Source: an uncultured Lachnospiraceae bacterium
GTDB lineage: Bacteria; Bacillota; Clostridia; Lachnospirales; Lachnospiraceae
Length of the DNA stretch: 39,405 bases
NCBI GenBank assembly: GCA_910577785.1
Contig: CAJTNT010000037.1
Coordinates: 1 to 39,405 of the forward strand
Reading direction: 5' to 3'
In this document: in pieces, positions 1 through 9,303 of the stretch
Layout of the letters: each line of letters begins with the position of its first letter
Numbering within the stretch: position 1 is the first letter of the stretch
Program-made: the position numbers and the translations under genes
Notes under the pieces: model-generated
What the model saw: only the letters and a program-made list of their open reading frames with translations
Told to the model about the DNA's origin: nothing
Databases searched by the model: none

Positions 1-127
1 TAAAACAGCTAGTTAAGAAACAGGGGTATCATTTATAAAGTTGTAAAGTAGTGTAAAATGTAATCAAGAAGAAATAATAAAAAACCGCAAAGCCATCAGC
101 CGTGCCGCAAGCCGTATAGGTTTGCGG

Positions 128-241
128 AATGATATTATGGTACCACTACTTGCACGTAATTATAGTGAGTATGAGAATAATATAGCATACCAACCGTTTT
201 ATCAAAATATAGAAAGAGAAGGGAGGGATATTTATAGATAA
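128..241 (+). pseudogene. C-terminal remnant of MNT-type nucleotidyltransferase (antitoxin) gene
   Basis: The frame ending at the TAA at 239-241 reads ...VPLLARNYSEYENN...FYQNIEREGRDIYR. This resembles the C-terminal end of minimal nucleotidyltransferases that pair with HEPN toxins, which typically end in PFY-NI-EG-IYG. No nucleotidyltransferase core (GSxxRG...DxD) is present upstream, so only the tail survives. The stop overlaps the start of a HEPN-like frame, the arrangement usual for MNT/HEPN operons. Family assignment is from memory of the family pattern. Confidence 0.55.
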
Positions 242-350
242 GACCAGAGAAGATTTAGCAATATATCGTTTGGAAACAGCAAAGCAATGTATTATATCTG
301 CAAAAGTAAAGCATTCTCTTGAAGTGATTGTAACAATGTCAAGTAACTGA
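237..350 (+). pseudogene. N-terminal remnant of HEPN-domain toxin gene, start codon lost
   Basis: The frame reads DKTREDLAIYRLETAKQCII followed by SAKV, typical of the first helix of HEPN-domain proteins partnered with MNT. It then runs into KHSLEVIVTMSSN and stops at 348-350. The HEPN core (RX4-6H) is absent. A GGGAGG ribosome binding site is present at 221-226, but the codon expected to be ATG (234-236) is ATA. One G-to-A change would explain both this loss and the unusual DIYR ending of the upstream frame. Truncated and presumably not translated. Confidence 0.55.
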
Positions 351-353
351 AAC

Positions 354-379
354 AGGCGGAGCAGTCCCCTGCTCCGCCT
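354..379. terminator. Perfect 11-bp stem-loop between convergent units
   Basis: AGGCGGAGCAG (354-364), loop TCCC, CTGCTCCGCCT (369-379). It lies between the decayed plus-strand toxin-antitoxin remnant and the 3' end of the minus-strand gene that stops at 446. Strong GC-rich hairpin, but no long T-run on either side, so intrinsic termination is likely rather than certain. Confidence 0.55.
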
Positions 380-445
380 ACATTTATGATTACCCCCATT
401 TCCAACGAACCCATATAATTTCTATTTTCCCTCTAAGAATAACAC

Positions 446-3400
446 CTATTTTTTGGTCATTACGCTTTTTGCCTTAGACCAGGAGGAATAGTATTTCTTT
501 CCTTTCACCGACATATAAGTACGGATTCTTACGTAATACCTTTTCTTTCCTTTCAGGCGTGCAATTGTCTTTGCCGTTTTGCCCTTGTTCACGGTTACGC
601 TCTTGGTGGCTTTCTTCGCAAACTTGCTGCTGGTGGAATACGCAACTTCATAGCCACTGATCTGTTTCGGCTGTTTCTTCCAGCTTATGGCCATACCTTT
701 TGCCTTAGGTGTAAGCTTTGCAAGGCTGGTCGGCCTCGGATAGATGGTAAATGACTTTTTAGCCGCCCCCCCATACTTCCCCAGGAACTTAACCGTTATG
801 CCATAGCTTCCTACATTTTTCCTGCCCCCGGCATAGGTGAGCTTATAATCTGTGCCATTTTTCAGCTTATTGCCCTTGCTGTCCCGGATAGTAACAGCAG
901 GCTTTTTTGCCTTCCCATCATAGATATAGCCGGCAGCGGACAGCTTTATATTCTTGGCCGCATAAATGGCTGAGCTCTTCTTATCCCCACAAATGCTACA
1001 TATTTTATCCATGGCTCCATTTCTGCTTACAGTTGCTTTTGTAGTTACCTTTTCTGTGCCAAACTTGTGGGTTGTCTTGGGAACCGTTTCTGTCTCTGTA
1101 TATCGGCAAATCCGGCAAGTATATGTCCGTTCCCCTTCCCGTTTGCAGGTCGCTTCCCTTGTCACTTTTCCATTGTCAAAACGGTGCCTGCAGGATACTC
1201 TGTAGTCTTTGGCAACGGAGCCTTTATAGGATCCAATCCCCTTGATAATCAGGGTATATGTCCCGACATCTGCGGCGGTTTTATCCCCAGACAGCAGATA
1301 ATCCGTTCCTTCGCTCAGGAGCTTGCCTTTGAAGCGAACGGCTGCTTTTACATGCTGCTCCTTTCCGTTATAGGTAAGGTCTGGAACCTCTATTTCCGCC
1401 GCTGCGATATCTTCCCTGGGTTCTTCACCGCTTCCAGAATCTGTAATGGTAATCTCTATGCGCATGCTGGCGCTTTCATATAAATCCGTCGCACTCGCTG
1501 ATACCTCAATCGCTGTAGCGCCTACCCCTTGGATGGATACAAGGCCAAAGCTGTCCACCGTCACAACCGTTTCATCCAGAGAACGGTACGAAAGCGTGCC
1601 ATTGCCCTTTTCAATTCTGGCGTCTAACTGGAAGGCTTCATCCTGGAGCGATTTCTCATAAGAGGCCGTCCCGGAAATTACCTGCTTTTCTCTTTCACCG
1701 ACAGAGCCTTCCACAATCTGCGAAACCTTAAATCCCCATGCTGTCCCCCCATCGTCCGTAGCCAGCTGAATCTTCACAGTATCTCCTGGGACAAGGATCT
1801 CTGCCCCTGCCAGCTGGGTTCCTGTGTATTTGCCAACCTGCCCATCCGCGCCATCGTAAATCAACAGGTAGTCAAACCCATCTTCCAATTCAGTCTTGGC
1901 ATCAAATGTAACCTTTAAGGATGCAGCGCCCGGCTTTGTATATACCCAGGAATCCGTGCAGTCGTTGGCATAATTGTGGCTGCTCTCCATGCCATTGATA
2001 TCTGTTACCAGATAGCGGTTGTTCTTCACCGTAACATTACAGGAAGCCTGCACATTGCTCCCATCCTTTGCCGCTACCGTAATAACGGCCGTCCCTTTGG
2101 ACAGGGCAGACACCGTTCCATTCTCATCTACAGCGGCTACCTTGGGTTCTGAAGATGTCCAGGTAACCTCCCGGTTATTGGCATTATCTGGCCTTACATG
2201 AGCTATTAATTGGCAGCTCTCTCCTGCATCCATCTCTAAATCCCTCTCATTCAGACTAATCCCGGTGACCGGCTGGACAACCTTCACGGCGCAGGATGCG
2301 CTGCAATCCCCTACCGTTATTTTAATGGTGGTATTTCCAATCCCTTTTGCCGTCACCACTCCGTCGCTGCTCACTTCCGCCACCGAAGGATCCGCAGATT
2401 TCCAGGCAACCTCATCCGTAAAATCTGCCGGTTCAACGCTGATCTGCAGCATTCCTTTGGCTCCCCTTGCCAATGTCAGTTCCGTCTGGCTCAACGTCAC
2501 CTTGACGGCTTTTTTCTCCTGCTTTACGAAATTCATGCCCATCTTTTTGGCATATGTCTCCGCATACGTGCCGCTCACCCCATACATGGTCATAGAACCA
2601 GGATAGCTGAACGCCGTTTCATCTATGGACGTAGCTGCCCTAGGGACAGTAATGGATAAGAGTTTCACGCAATTGGTAAATGCATGGTCTTTGACCGTTG
2701 TGATACGGTAAGGCAGCTCTATTTTGGGCAGTTCTACGCAGCCGTGAAAAGCATAGGAAGGGATCGTGGTAAGCCCTGTCCCCAATTTTACATCTGTCAA
2801 TACATCACATTCCTCAAAAATATGCGTCCCGATTACCTTAACGCTGTCCGGTATGGCAATACCCGGAAGCGCGTCACAGTTTGCAAAAGCATTGTTGCCG
2901 ATTTCCTCTAATTTTTTGCCCAATGATATTTGTGTCAGCGCAGCACAGGAGGCAAATGCTTCCCTTCCGATCCTCGTTATGTTGTCTGACAGAACGGCCT
3001 TTTCTAGGGCGCTGTTCTTAAAGGCCGCATCCTCTATTAATTGGACAGATTCTGGAAGCGTAATTTCCTTTAAGCCACTGTTTTCAAAAGCAGAGGCGCG
3101 GATGTATTTTACCGTGTTGGGGATTTTGATGGAAGCTAAGCTGCTGCAATCTTTGAATACGCTTTTATCAATTGTATCACAGTTTTCAGAGAGCGTAATA
3201 TTTGATAATTTTTTACAGCCCGCAAATGCATTTGCATCCATTTGCTTAACCCCATTGTTGATTACTACTGTTTCCATATTGCTGCATTGACTAAATGCAC
3301 ACCATTCTAGTTCCGTGACACTCTCTGGTATCTCTATCTTCTTAAGATTCGTACATCTCTCAAAGGCCTTCTCCCCTATTACTGTTGCTATATCTGGAAT

Positions 3401-6205
3401 GGTTATCTCCTTCAGCCCCGTGCATCCTGCAAATAGACGCTTGGCTATCTTATTTGTCCCACTTTCAAACCTGATTACTTCTAATCCTGAACACTCATAA
3501 AATGGACCTGTATAAGCCCACTCCAAATCCCCCTCATAACCATCTCCATCCACATGGCAAGTTGTCAGACTTTTGGGAATTTCTATCTCTTTTAATGATT
3601 CACATCTTGCAAATGCCTTGTTCCCCATTTCCACAAGATTCTTCGACAATCTTACATTTGACAACTTGTCACAGTTTGCAAATGCGTCTGCACTTATTTG
3701 TGTAACGCCATCCCCTATAATTGCCGTTTCCATATTCCTGCATCGGCTAAATGCACACCATTCTATTTCTGTGACACTATCTGGTATTTCTATCTCCTTA
3801 AGATTCGTACAGCCTTCAAATGCCTTTTCTCCTATTACCGTCACTATATTGGGGATGCTTATCTCCTTTAGCCCTGTGCATCCTGCAAATAGACGCTTTG
3901 CTATCTGCTTTGTCCCACTTTCAAACCTGATTACTTCTAATCCTGAACACTCATAAAATGGACCTGTATAAGCCCCCTCTAAATCCCCCTCATAACCATC
4001 TCCATCCACATGGCAAATCGTCAAACTCTTCGGTATCTCTATATCCGTTAATAACTCACACCTTGCAAATGCCTTACTTCCCATTTCTTCCAGATTACTC
4101 GACAGAATCACATTCCCCAGATTCGTGCAGTCCGCAAATGCACTCGCACCGATTTTTTTCACTGTATCTGGTATGATAACAGATCTGATATTCTTATTTC
4201 CCTGGAAGGCCTTATCTCCAATCGCCACTACCGTATAACCATCCAATTCAGAAGGTATCATCAATGCGGACGCATTCCCCAAAAACTTTGTAATCGTTGC
4301 ATTTTCATCTTCATCCAGAGAATAGGCATAAATTGCCACCACATTTCCGTCTCTGTCCGTCCCGGAGCTGTCGCCATACCCGAACCCGCTGCTTCCATAT
4401 TTTGACGAATAGGAGGTATAGTATTTTCCAGGATTCCTTGTGCAGACCGGGACGCAGTGGTTATCCTCATAGTGGTACACCACACGGATTGGGCTGTTCT
4501 TTTGGTCAAAAATCGTAATGCTTTCCTTCCACAAATTCTTGTCCACAAATGCAAGGGACAGGCTGGCTTCTGCCGAGGCATAGAGATAGGAACTGATATC
4601 AATGCAGGTTTTGGGGGCTTTGCCATCATTGTACGTATCGGATGAGAAATGCGTCTTTGCCCCTACCCGGGCAGCTACTTTCCCCTTTACCAATGGGATT
4701 GCCGTTATGGAAAGGGATGCCTTCACCCCTGCGGATACTTCTGCCTCGGAGGCAATCGTAAAGTTCTTTTTCTCAAATTTATGCACCTCACGGAATCCGC
4801 CCCTGGACGTATACTGTACGCCTTCGGAAAATCCTGCCTTGTAAGTCAGGGACAGCTTGCCTGAAAATGTATACTCCATGGATACGGTAATCATCCCTAC
4901 GCCCCCTACTGGAATCTTCACCAAATCCAGGGAGGACGGAATCCCTGCCGCCTGAAGGGCGTCTACACTGACATTGCAGCTTGCCTCCATCGTCCCTTTC
5001 GCGGATACATAGACTTCCTTGTTGGCAGTAAATGTTTTGATTTTATAATCCACAGAGACATCTGACAGTGTACAGTTAAACTGCACTTTCATCCCTTTGC
5101 CAAGCTTCAATGTCCTAGAGGCTTTGATGGCATTAATTTTCTTATTTCCATCCAGCCTTTCCTTCTTGTACATCTGCCCATCCTCAAAGGATGCTTCTTC
5201 CGTGCCGCCGACAATGTATGTAATGTCCGTACCTTCCGCTGCCTCCGCCAGCCCCAGGTCGCTCTCTGCATTTCCCTGCGCATCTGCCTGTTCCAGCATT
5301 TCCTCAGATTCTGTACCCGTTGTCTCAATCTGGGTTGCCCCGCCGGATACTGTCACATTTTTAGCCTGATAAACGGAAGGAAGGCCATTGATATAAATGG
5401 CAAAGGAATCGCCCTTCCTGATTTCCTTTGGGCAGTCATAGATGGTAATGACGCCATTTTCAGCCATTTCATAATTGATATCTTGCGGCAGCTCAATAAC
5501 ACCATCCGCAAATTGATAAGTATTCTTATACTGATCGGATATCTCTGTGGACTGCAGCACTGTGGAAGCATCTTCAAACATCCTGCGCATTTCCGCTTCC
5601 TGAAGCTTTTCCTGTGGGCGAAATTCCTGATTGACGGCCTGAAGCCATCCCCGGTTGACTGCGATCTGGGCATCCTCTGGGTATTCTAATTTAGCTGCAT
5701 CCCTGAGGGTGCAGGACTCCCCTTCATCCAGCTTATAGCCCAGACAGTAATTCAGGGTATGGGCGGCAAATTCCCGGGTTACCGGCTCATTGGGCAGGAC
5801 TTTGCCGCCTGCCTCAATTGCAATTACACCAAATTCTACCGTTAATAATATATCGCGGTAATAAGCATCCTGTTCTGTAATATCGCTGAAATAGTTATCT
5901 GGGAGGTTGTCCTCCTCCACCTCCATCTCAAACAGAACGGCCAGGTCGTGCAGCCATTCCGCACGGGTGATTGTGCCGTTGGTACCGTAAATTAAATCCA
6001 AACGGTTCGCTGTGCCTGCTGCCGCTTGCGGGACTGTTTGGTTTCCCTCGTCTACTGCTGTCTGTGGAGCAGCTTGGCTTCCTTCTTCTACCGCTACCTG
6101 TGGGGCGGCTTGTTTTCCTTCTTCTGCGCTGGCAGTCAGAGGGATACCAGTAAATAACATAACAAATGCTAGGAGAATGCTAATAGCTTTTCTGCATTTT
6201 TTCAT
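446..6205 (-). CDS. Very large secreted multidomain surface protein: SLH-like, LRR_5 (BspA-like), Big_2, CUB-like, Fn3-like
   Basis: 1919 residues with a Sec signal peptide (basic MKKCRK, hydrophobic core, ASA cleavage region near residue 27). Approximate order: short TVPQAA-type repeats (30-65); S-layer-homology-like segment (70-215, TRAE and FSDI motifs), which could bind cell-wall polymers; beta-rich region (230-640); LRR_5 repeats of the type IPDSVTxIGxxAFxxCxxL (650-1225); two Big_2 Ig-like domains (1229-1396); a CUB-like domain (1397-1500, FDYLLIYDGADG); another Ig-like domain; MBG-like domains; CxxC zinc-ribbon-like modules (1672-1749); and a C-terminal Fn3-like module (1822-1919) shared with its neighbours. 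No LPXTG motif. The start follows GGAAAGGAACC. Probably an adhesin or matrix-binding surface protein; the ligand is unknown. Confidence 0.9.
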   Translation of the reverse strand: MKKCRKAISILLAFVMLFTGIPLTASAEEGKQAAPQVAVEEGSQAAPQTAVDEGNQTVPQAAAGTANRLDLIYGTNGTITRAEWLHDLAVLFEMEVEEDNLPDNYFSDITEQDAYYRDILLTVEFGVIAIEAGGKVLPNEPVTREFAAHTLNYCLGYKLDEGESCTLRDAAKLEYPEDAQIAVNRGWLQAVNQEFRPQEKLQEAEMRRMFEDASTVLQSTEISDQYKNTYQFADGVIELPQDINYEMAENGVITIYDCPKEIRKGDSFAIYINGLPSVYQAKNVTVSGGATQIETTGTESEEMLEQADAQGNAESDLGLAEAAEGTDITYIVGGTEEASFEDGQMYKKERLDGNKKINAIKASRTLKLGKGMKVQFNCTLSDVSVDYKIKTFTANKEVYVSAKGTMEASCNVSVDALQAAGIPSSLDLVKIPVGGVGMITVSMEYTFSGKLSLTYKAGFSEGVQYTSRGGFREVHKFEKKNFTIASEAEVSAGVKASLSITAIPLVKGKVAARVGAKTHFSSDTYNDGKAPKTCIDISSYLYASAEASLSLAFVDKNLWKESITIFDQKNSPIRVVYHYEDNHCVPVCTRNPGKYYTSYSSKYGSSGFGYGDSSGTDRDGNVVAIYAYSLDEDENATITKFLGNASALMIPSELDGYTVVAIGDKAFQGNKNIRSVIIPDTVKKIGASAFADCTNLGNVILSSNLEEMGSKAFARCELLTDIEIPKSLTICHVDGDGYEGDLEGAYTGPFYECSGLEVIRFESGTKQIAKRLFAGCTGLKEISIPNIVTVIGEKAFEGCTNLKEIEIPDSVTEIEWCAFSRCRNMETAIIGDGVTQISADAFANCDKLSNVRLSKNLVEMGNKAFARCESLKEIEIPKSLTTCHVDGDGYEGDLEWAYTGPFYECSGLEVIRFESGTNKIAKRLFAGCTGLKEITIPDIATVIGEKAFERCTNLKKIEIPESVTELEWCAFSQCSNMETVVINNGVKQMDANAFAGCKKLSNITLSENCDTIDKSVFKDCSSLASIKIPNTVKYIRASAFENSGLKEITLPESVQLIEDAAFKNSALEKAVLSDNITRIGREAFASCAALTQISLGKKLEEIGNNAFANCDALPGIAIPDSVKVIGTHIFEECDVLTDVKLGTGLTTIPSYAFHGCVELPKIELPYRITTVKDHAFTNCVKLLSITVPRAATSIDETAFSYPGSMTMYGVSGTYAETYAKKMGMNFVKQEKKAVKVTLSQTELTLARGAKGMLQISVEPADFTDEVAWKSADPSVAEVSSDGVVTAKGIGNTTIKITVGDCSASCAVKVVQPVTGISLNERDLEMDAGESCQLIAHVRPDNANNREVTWTSSEPKVAAVDENGTVSALSKGTAVITVAAKDGSNVQASCNVTVKNNRYLVTDINGMESSHNYANDCTDSWVYTKPGAASLKVTFDAKTELEDGFDYLLIYDGADGQVGKYTGTQLAGAEILVPGDTVKIQLATDDGGTAWGFKVSQIVEGSVGEREKQVISGTASYEKSLQDEAFQLDARIEKGNGTLSYRSLDETVVTVDSFGLVSIQGVGATAIEVSASATDLYESASMRIEITITDSGSGEEPREDIAAAEIEVPDLTYNGKEQHVKAAVRFKGKLLSEGTDYLLSGDKTAADVGTYTLIIKGIGSYKGSVAKDYRVSCRHRFDNGKVTREATCKREGERTYTCRICRYTETETVPKTTHKFGTEKVTTKATVSRNGAMDKICSICGDKKSSAIYAAKNIKLSAAGYIYDGKAKKPAVTIRDSKGNKLKNGTDYKLTYAGGRKNVGSYGITVKFLGKYGGAAKKSFTIYPRPTSLAKLTPKAKGMAISWKKQPKQISGYEVAYSTSSKFAKKATKSVTVNKGKTAKTIARLKGKKRYYVRIRTYMSVKGKKYYSSWSKAKSVMTKK
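3172..4085 (-). repeat. Internal 456-bp (152-residue) tandem duplication in the LRR region
   Basis: The stretch starting CTAATCCTGAACACTC at 3481 recurs almost identically at 3937, an exact offset of 456 bp. The encoded units both contain CHVDGDGYEGDLE, YTGPFYECSGLEVIRFESGT, IAKRLFAGCTGLKEI and IGEKAFE. The copies diverge towards their ends, so outer limits are approximate. The period is a multiple of three and keeps the LRR register. Confidence 0.85.
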
Positions 6206-6210
6206 ATACT

Positions 6211-6294
6211 TAGGTTCCTTTCCATGCCTTTTTCTGGCATACTATAGCTTATTAGGTTCCTTTCCATGCCTTTTTCTGGCATACTATAGCTTAT
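6211..6294. repeat. Perfect 42-bp tandem duplication containing the ribosome binding site
   Basis: The 42-bp unit at 6211-6252 is repeated exactly at 6253-6294. Read on the minus strand, each copy carries GGAAAGGAACC, the ribosome binding site of the gene starting at 6205, and a small ATGCC...GGCAT hairpin. Only the proximal copy is placed to drive translation. The perfect identity suggests a recent event. Confidence 0.9.
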
Positions 6295-6518
6295 CAGATG
6301 ATATTACTCCAGCGGTTAAATATCGTACCATCTTACTTGCCCAAATCTCCCTCTGCTGCGTTGTGCCCGATAAAGCGGGGCAGACCCTCATCAATCGCTG
6401 TAGCACTCGCTACAGCTCAATCTTCCGCCTTGCATAGAAAGATTTGTTCTGCGCAATCTGGTGCGATATTTAATCGCTGGAGTAATAGAAACCCCATTGT
6501 GATTCCTATCATCTGATT
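6293..6518. mobile_element. MITE-like element with imperfect terminal inverted repeats
   Basis: A 23-bp sequence at 6303-6325 (ATTACTCCAGCGGTTAAATA then TCG) recurs inverted at 6464-6486 with one mismatch. Similarity extends inwards (CAAATCT in both arms) and outwards (ATCAGATGAT at 6293, inverted at 6509-6518). The centre holds a perfect hairpin, GCTGTAGC-ACTC-GCTACAGC (6397-6416). There is no convincing coding capacity. A related single end lies at 26314-26340. It fills the gap between two surface-protein genes. Alternatives are a structured RNA or a bidirectional attenuator. Confidence 0.55.
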
Positions 6519-6617
6519 TTCTGATAACGCTTCCTTTCTTTGCTAATCACGTCTTCTTCACTTATTCATGCTGGGAGATCCTGGGCTGTTCCATAGCGCC
6601 GCCACTATTATATTTTC

Positions 6618-9197
6618 TTACACTCTCACTTTCTTTTTGGTGCTGTAGCTCCCATACACTTTATTCCCGGCAGAGTCTAGCTTATATGCCCTTACGCGGA
6701 CGTAGTAAGTCTGGTTCCTCCCCAAGCCGGACAGCGTTTTATTTGCAGACTTTACATTGGCTTTGTAAGTGGCATACTTTGAAAATTTGGAATTGCTGGA
6801 ATATGCAATTTCATAGCCCGATGCGCCGCTTACCTTTTTGTATGTAATCTTCATCTTGCCCTTCTTCATTTTTTTCACAGAAAGAGCCGTGACCCTTCCT
6901 GGCTTCTTAACTTTACTCCACTGGGCGTAAATCGTCTGGGATTTAGAAATCCTGGTGGATGCAGATACTTTTTTGCCCCCTGACTTTGCAGTATACCAGC
7001 CTTTTAGAGTATAGCCTTTCCGCTGAACCTTAGGCAGAGTGCCTATCATCCGGGAGTCTTGAACCGTTACTTTGCTCCGGCTGAGTTTTGTACCTCCATT
7101 TTTCTGGAATTTAACAGTATAGTATGTTGGAGTTAGTGGAGGCTCTGGGATGTCTGGGTTATCCGGATTGTTCGGATTATTGGGGTTATCCGGCTTATCC
7201 GGATTTACAGGCTTATCTGGGTTTACAGGCTTATCCGGATTGTTCGGATTATCTGGTTCCGTCTGTGGAATATTCACAATAACCGTACACTCCGCCTTCT
7301 GCCCATCTTCGTTCGATTCTGCTATAATGACTGCTGTCCCTTTCTTTCTTGCTGTCACTTTGCCTGACTGGTCTACCGTGGCTACTGACGGGTCGCTACT
7401 GCTCCAGGACACCGTTTTATCCTGTACATTCACTGGTTCCACCTCTGCTGTTAAAGTCTCCGAAGCCCCTGCCTTTGATAATACGGCCTGCTTTTTATTG
7501 ATGCTTACCATGGAACGGTCCACAATATTGATATTAAGCGCCGTCTTCGTCCAACAGGAATTTCCATCAGAAAATGCACATTTTGTAACTCCCGTTTTCA
7601 AGGGTATCAGTTCTTTATTTTCCACTTTTATAAAATCGCCTTCATAATAATGAACCACTAATAACTCTTGTCCCACTTCAGGATATATTTTCCTTACGTC
7701 CTCAATCGGATACCCTTTCCCTCCTGCTTTTAATGTGATTTCTTTCTGTGGCTCGCCTAGAAACATCTTAAATTCTGTTTTGTTACCACCCTTGTCATAA
7801 ACCTCGCAGTTGAGTGCTGCCACATAGCCGCTTTTTAACTCGTAATCAAACTCATAAACGCCATCGGCCGGCAGAACACATTCCGGCCTGTGTATTAGCC
7901 TCTCCACGTTCCAATACATTTCCCCCAATCCCACATTATCCTCTGCGGTTATTTTTATATGGACGGTATTGGCGTTGGGATAGCTTACCTCTTTGCTTAA
8001 AATTACAGGCGGTTCATCCTCCTCCATAAATTCCACATCTGGCAGGTATTTGTACATTCCATAGTTCCCATATTTGTCATATGCATAAAGGTGGTTCCGA
8101 TAACTTCCCATTTCATTGTTATGGTCTCTGACATCCACATAAATCTTATAGTAATTGTCTCCATCTTCCGCCCCTTTTACAATCGGGTTTATCCACCACT
8201 CCTTTGCTAAGTCATCCTGTCCGTTTTTCAGTGTCCATGAGGGGAACTGCACGCGGTCGATATTATCTTCTAGGTTATCCGTGACCTTGCACCATATCCA
8301 ATATCCGTCCTTCCCATCCCGTTTGATATATGCCCCGGAAACTTCTGGAGGCGTACGGTCTATGAACAGCGGCTGACCATTATTTATAATTGATGATCTG
8401 CCATTGCCTGCTGCATCATAGGCATAGATATGGGTCATATAGTGCCCTTCCCTGGCTCCTGATTTTAAACTGGCAATATTCACCCTTACAGATGCCGTAT
8501 TCCCATTTATCGTTCCTTCCAGCCATTCAGCATGCTCACCGTTATGGATATCTGTATTCCAGGAAGGGAACCTTACCCTTGCCACGCCTGCATTGTCCGT
8601 GACAGTACAGCTTACCGAATATCCATCTGCTGTCACGTCATAGACCTTTACATTAGATATTACTGGGGGCTGTGTATCCTGGGGAACCACCTTGAAATCC
8701 GGGCGGATGGCGCATTCCAGAACCGAAAGCTTAAACCAGTTCTGGGTGCAATACGGCGTATAGTTAAAATTCTGGTTCACGGCATTGAACCCTACGGAAT
8801 CCGCAGATGTGATGATTGCCACATGGTTTGTCTTCCAGACGGCTACATCGCCGGGCTGGTAACCGCCATAGACCCTTACCCAGCCTGGTGGCAGGGCATT
8901 TGTCTTATACTCGTAAGCATTGCCTCTCGCATAGCCGCCATGCCCCAGGTAGTCATAATAATATTTGATTAAATCCACGCATTGGTTACCGTACATATTG
9001 TCGTAATCAAGCCCTTTGCCAATCTGGGCTATCGCCCAATTCACCGATTCTTCCCGGGTATGCGCTGCAGATGCGTCTGCAAATATGGGAAATAATACAG
9101 ACAGCGCAAATGCAAGCAGTACGGATAACAGGATGGAATGGTGTTTTAAAATACAGTGATTTGTTGATTGATTTTCTTTTTTCATTGTCTTTTTCAT
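6618..9197 (-). CDS. Secreted CHAP-domain protein with GBS-Bsp-like, Big_2, InlB_B and Fn3-like modules
   Basis: 859 residues. A basic N-terminus and hydrophobic segment (21-43) form a signal peptide. A CHAP amidase/peptidase domain (about 46-165) contains the candidate catalytic Cys73 (GNQCVD) and His125 (KTNHVAI), pointing to peptidoglycan cleavage outside the cell. Next come two clear and one weaker GBS Bsp-like repeats (about 175-490, VTDNAGVARVRFPSW type), a Big_2 domain (570-640), a Pro/Asn/Asp linker (640-690), an InlB_B/Flg_new-like repeat (695-765, GYTLKGWYTAKSGG) and a C-terminal Fn3-like module. The start at 9197 has AAGGAGGAG close upstream; ATG at 9185 is an alternative. Likely a cell-wall hydrolase in the surface-protein cluster; substrate unproven. 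Confidence 0.88.
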   Translation of the reverse strand: MKKTMKKENQSTNHCILKHHSILLSVLLAFALSVLFPIFADASAAHTREESVNWAIAQIGKGLDYDNMYGNQCVDLIKYYYDYLGHGGYARGNAYEYKTNALPPGWVRVYGGYQPGDVAVWKTNHVAIITSADSVGFNAVNQNFNYTPYCTQNWFKLSVLECAIRPDFKVVPQDTQPPVISNVKVYDVTADGYSVSCTVTDNAGVARVRFPSWNTDIHNGEHAEWLEGTINGNTASVRVNIASLKSGAREGHYMTHIYAYDAAGNGRSSIINNGQPLFIDRTPPEVSGAYIKRDGKDGYWIWCKVTDNLEDNIDRVQFPSWTLKNGQDDLAKEWWINPIVKGAEDGDNYYKIYVDVRDHNNEMGSYRNHLYAYDKYGNYGMYKYLPDVEFMEEDEPPVILSKEVSYPNANTVHIKITAEDNVGLGEMYWNVERLIHRPECVLPADGVYEFDYELKSGYVAALNCEVYDKGGNKTEFKMFLGEPQKEITLKAGGKGYPIEDVRKIYPEVGQELLVVHYYEGDFIKVENKELIPLKTGVTKCAFSDGNSCWTKTALNINIVDRSMVSINKKQAVLSKAGASETLTAEVEPVNVQDKTVSWSSSDPSVATVDQSGKVTARKKGTAVIIAESNEDGQKAECTVIVNIPQTEPDNPNNPDKPVNPDKPVNPDKPDNPNNPNNPDNPDIPEPPLTPTYYTVKFQKNGGTKLSRSKVTVQDSRMIGTLPKVQRKGYTLKGWYTAKSGGKKVSASTRISKSQTIYAQWSKVKKPGRVTALSVKKMKKGKMKITYKKVSGASGYEIAYSSNSKFSKYATYKANVKSANKTLSGLGRNQTYYVRVRAYKLDSAGNKVYGSYSTKKKVRV
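7150..7256 (-). repeat. Short in-frame repeats encoding a Pro-Asp-Asn linker
   Basis: Runs of TCCGGATTGTTCGGATTATT-like units encode PDNPNNPDKPVNPDKP. The linker joins the Big_2 domain to the InlB_B-like repeat of the CHAP protein. Such repeats change length easily by slippage, so linker length may vary between strains. Confidence 0.75.
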
Positions 9198-9303
9198 TGT
9201 GTCTCCTCCTTGATTTTAAGAACTATAGTCCACTTCTTCGTCTTACCTTTTCATATAATTTTCAAATTCCCTGTAGATGCAGATATTTTTTACCCCCCTC
9301 TTC

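Noticed and set aside
966..6153. Many open frames on the plus strand opposite the giant surface protein
   Set aside because: They lie antisense to a long gene with clear domains, lack ribosome binding sites and show no recognisable protein pattern; they are shadows of the coding strand.
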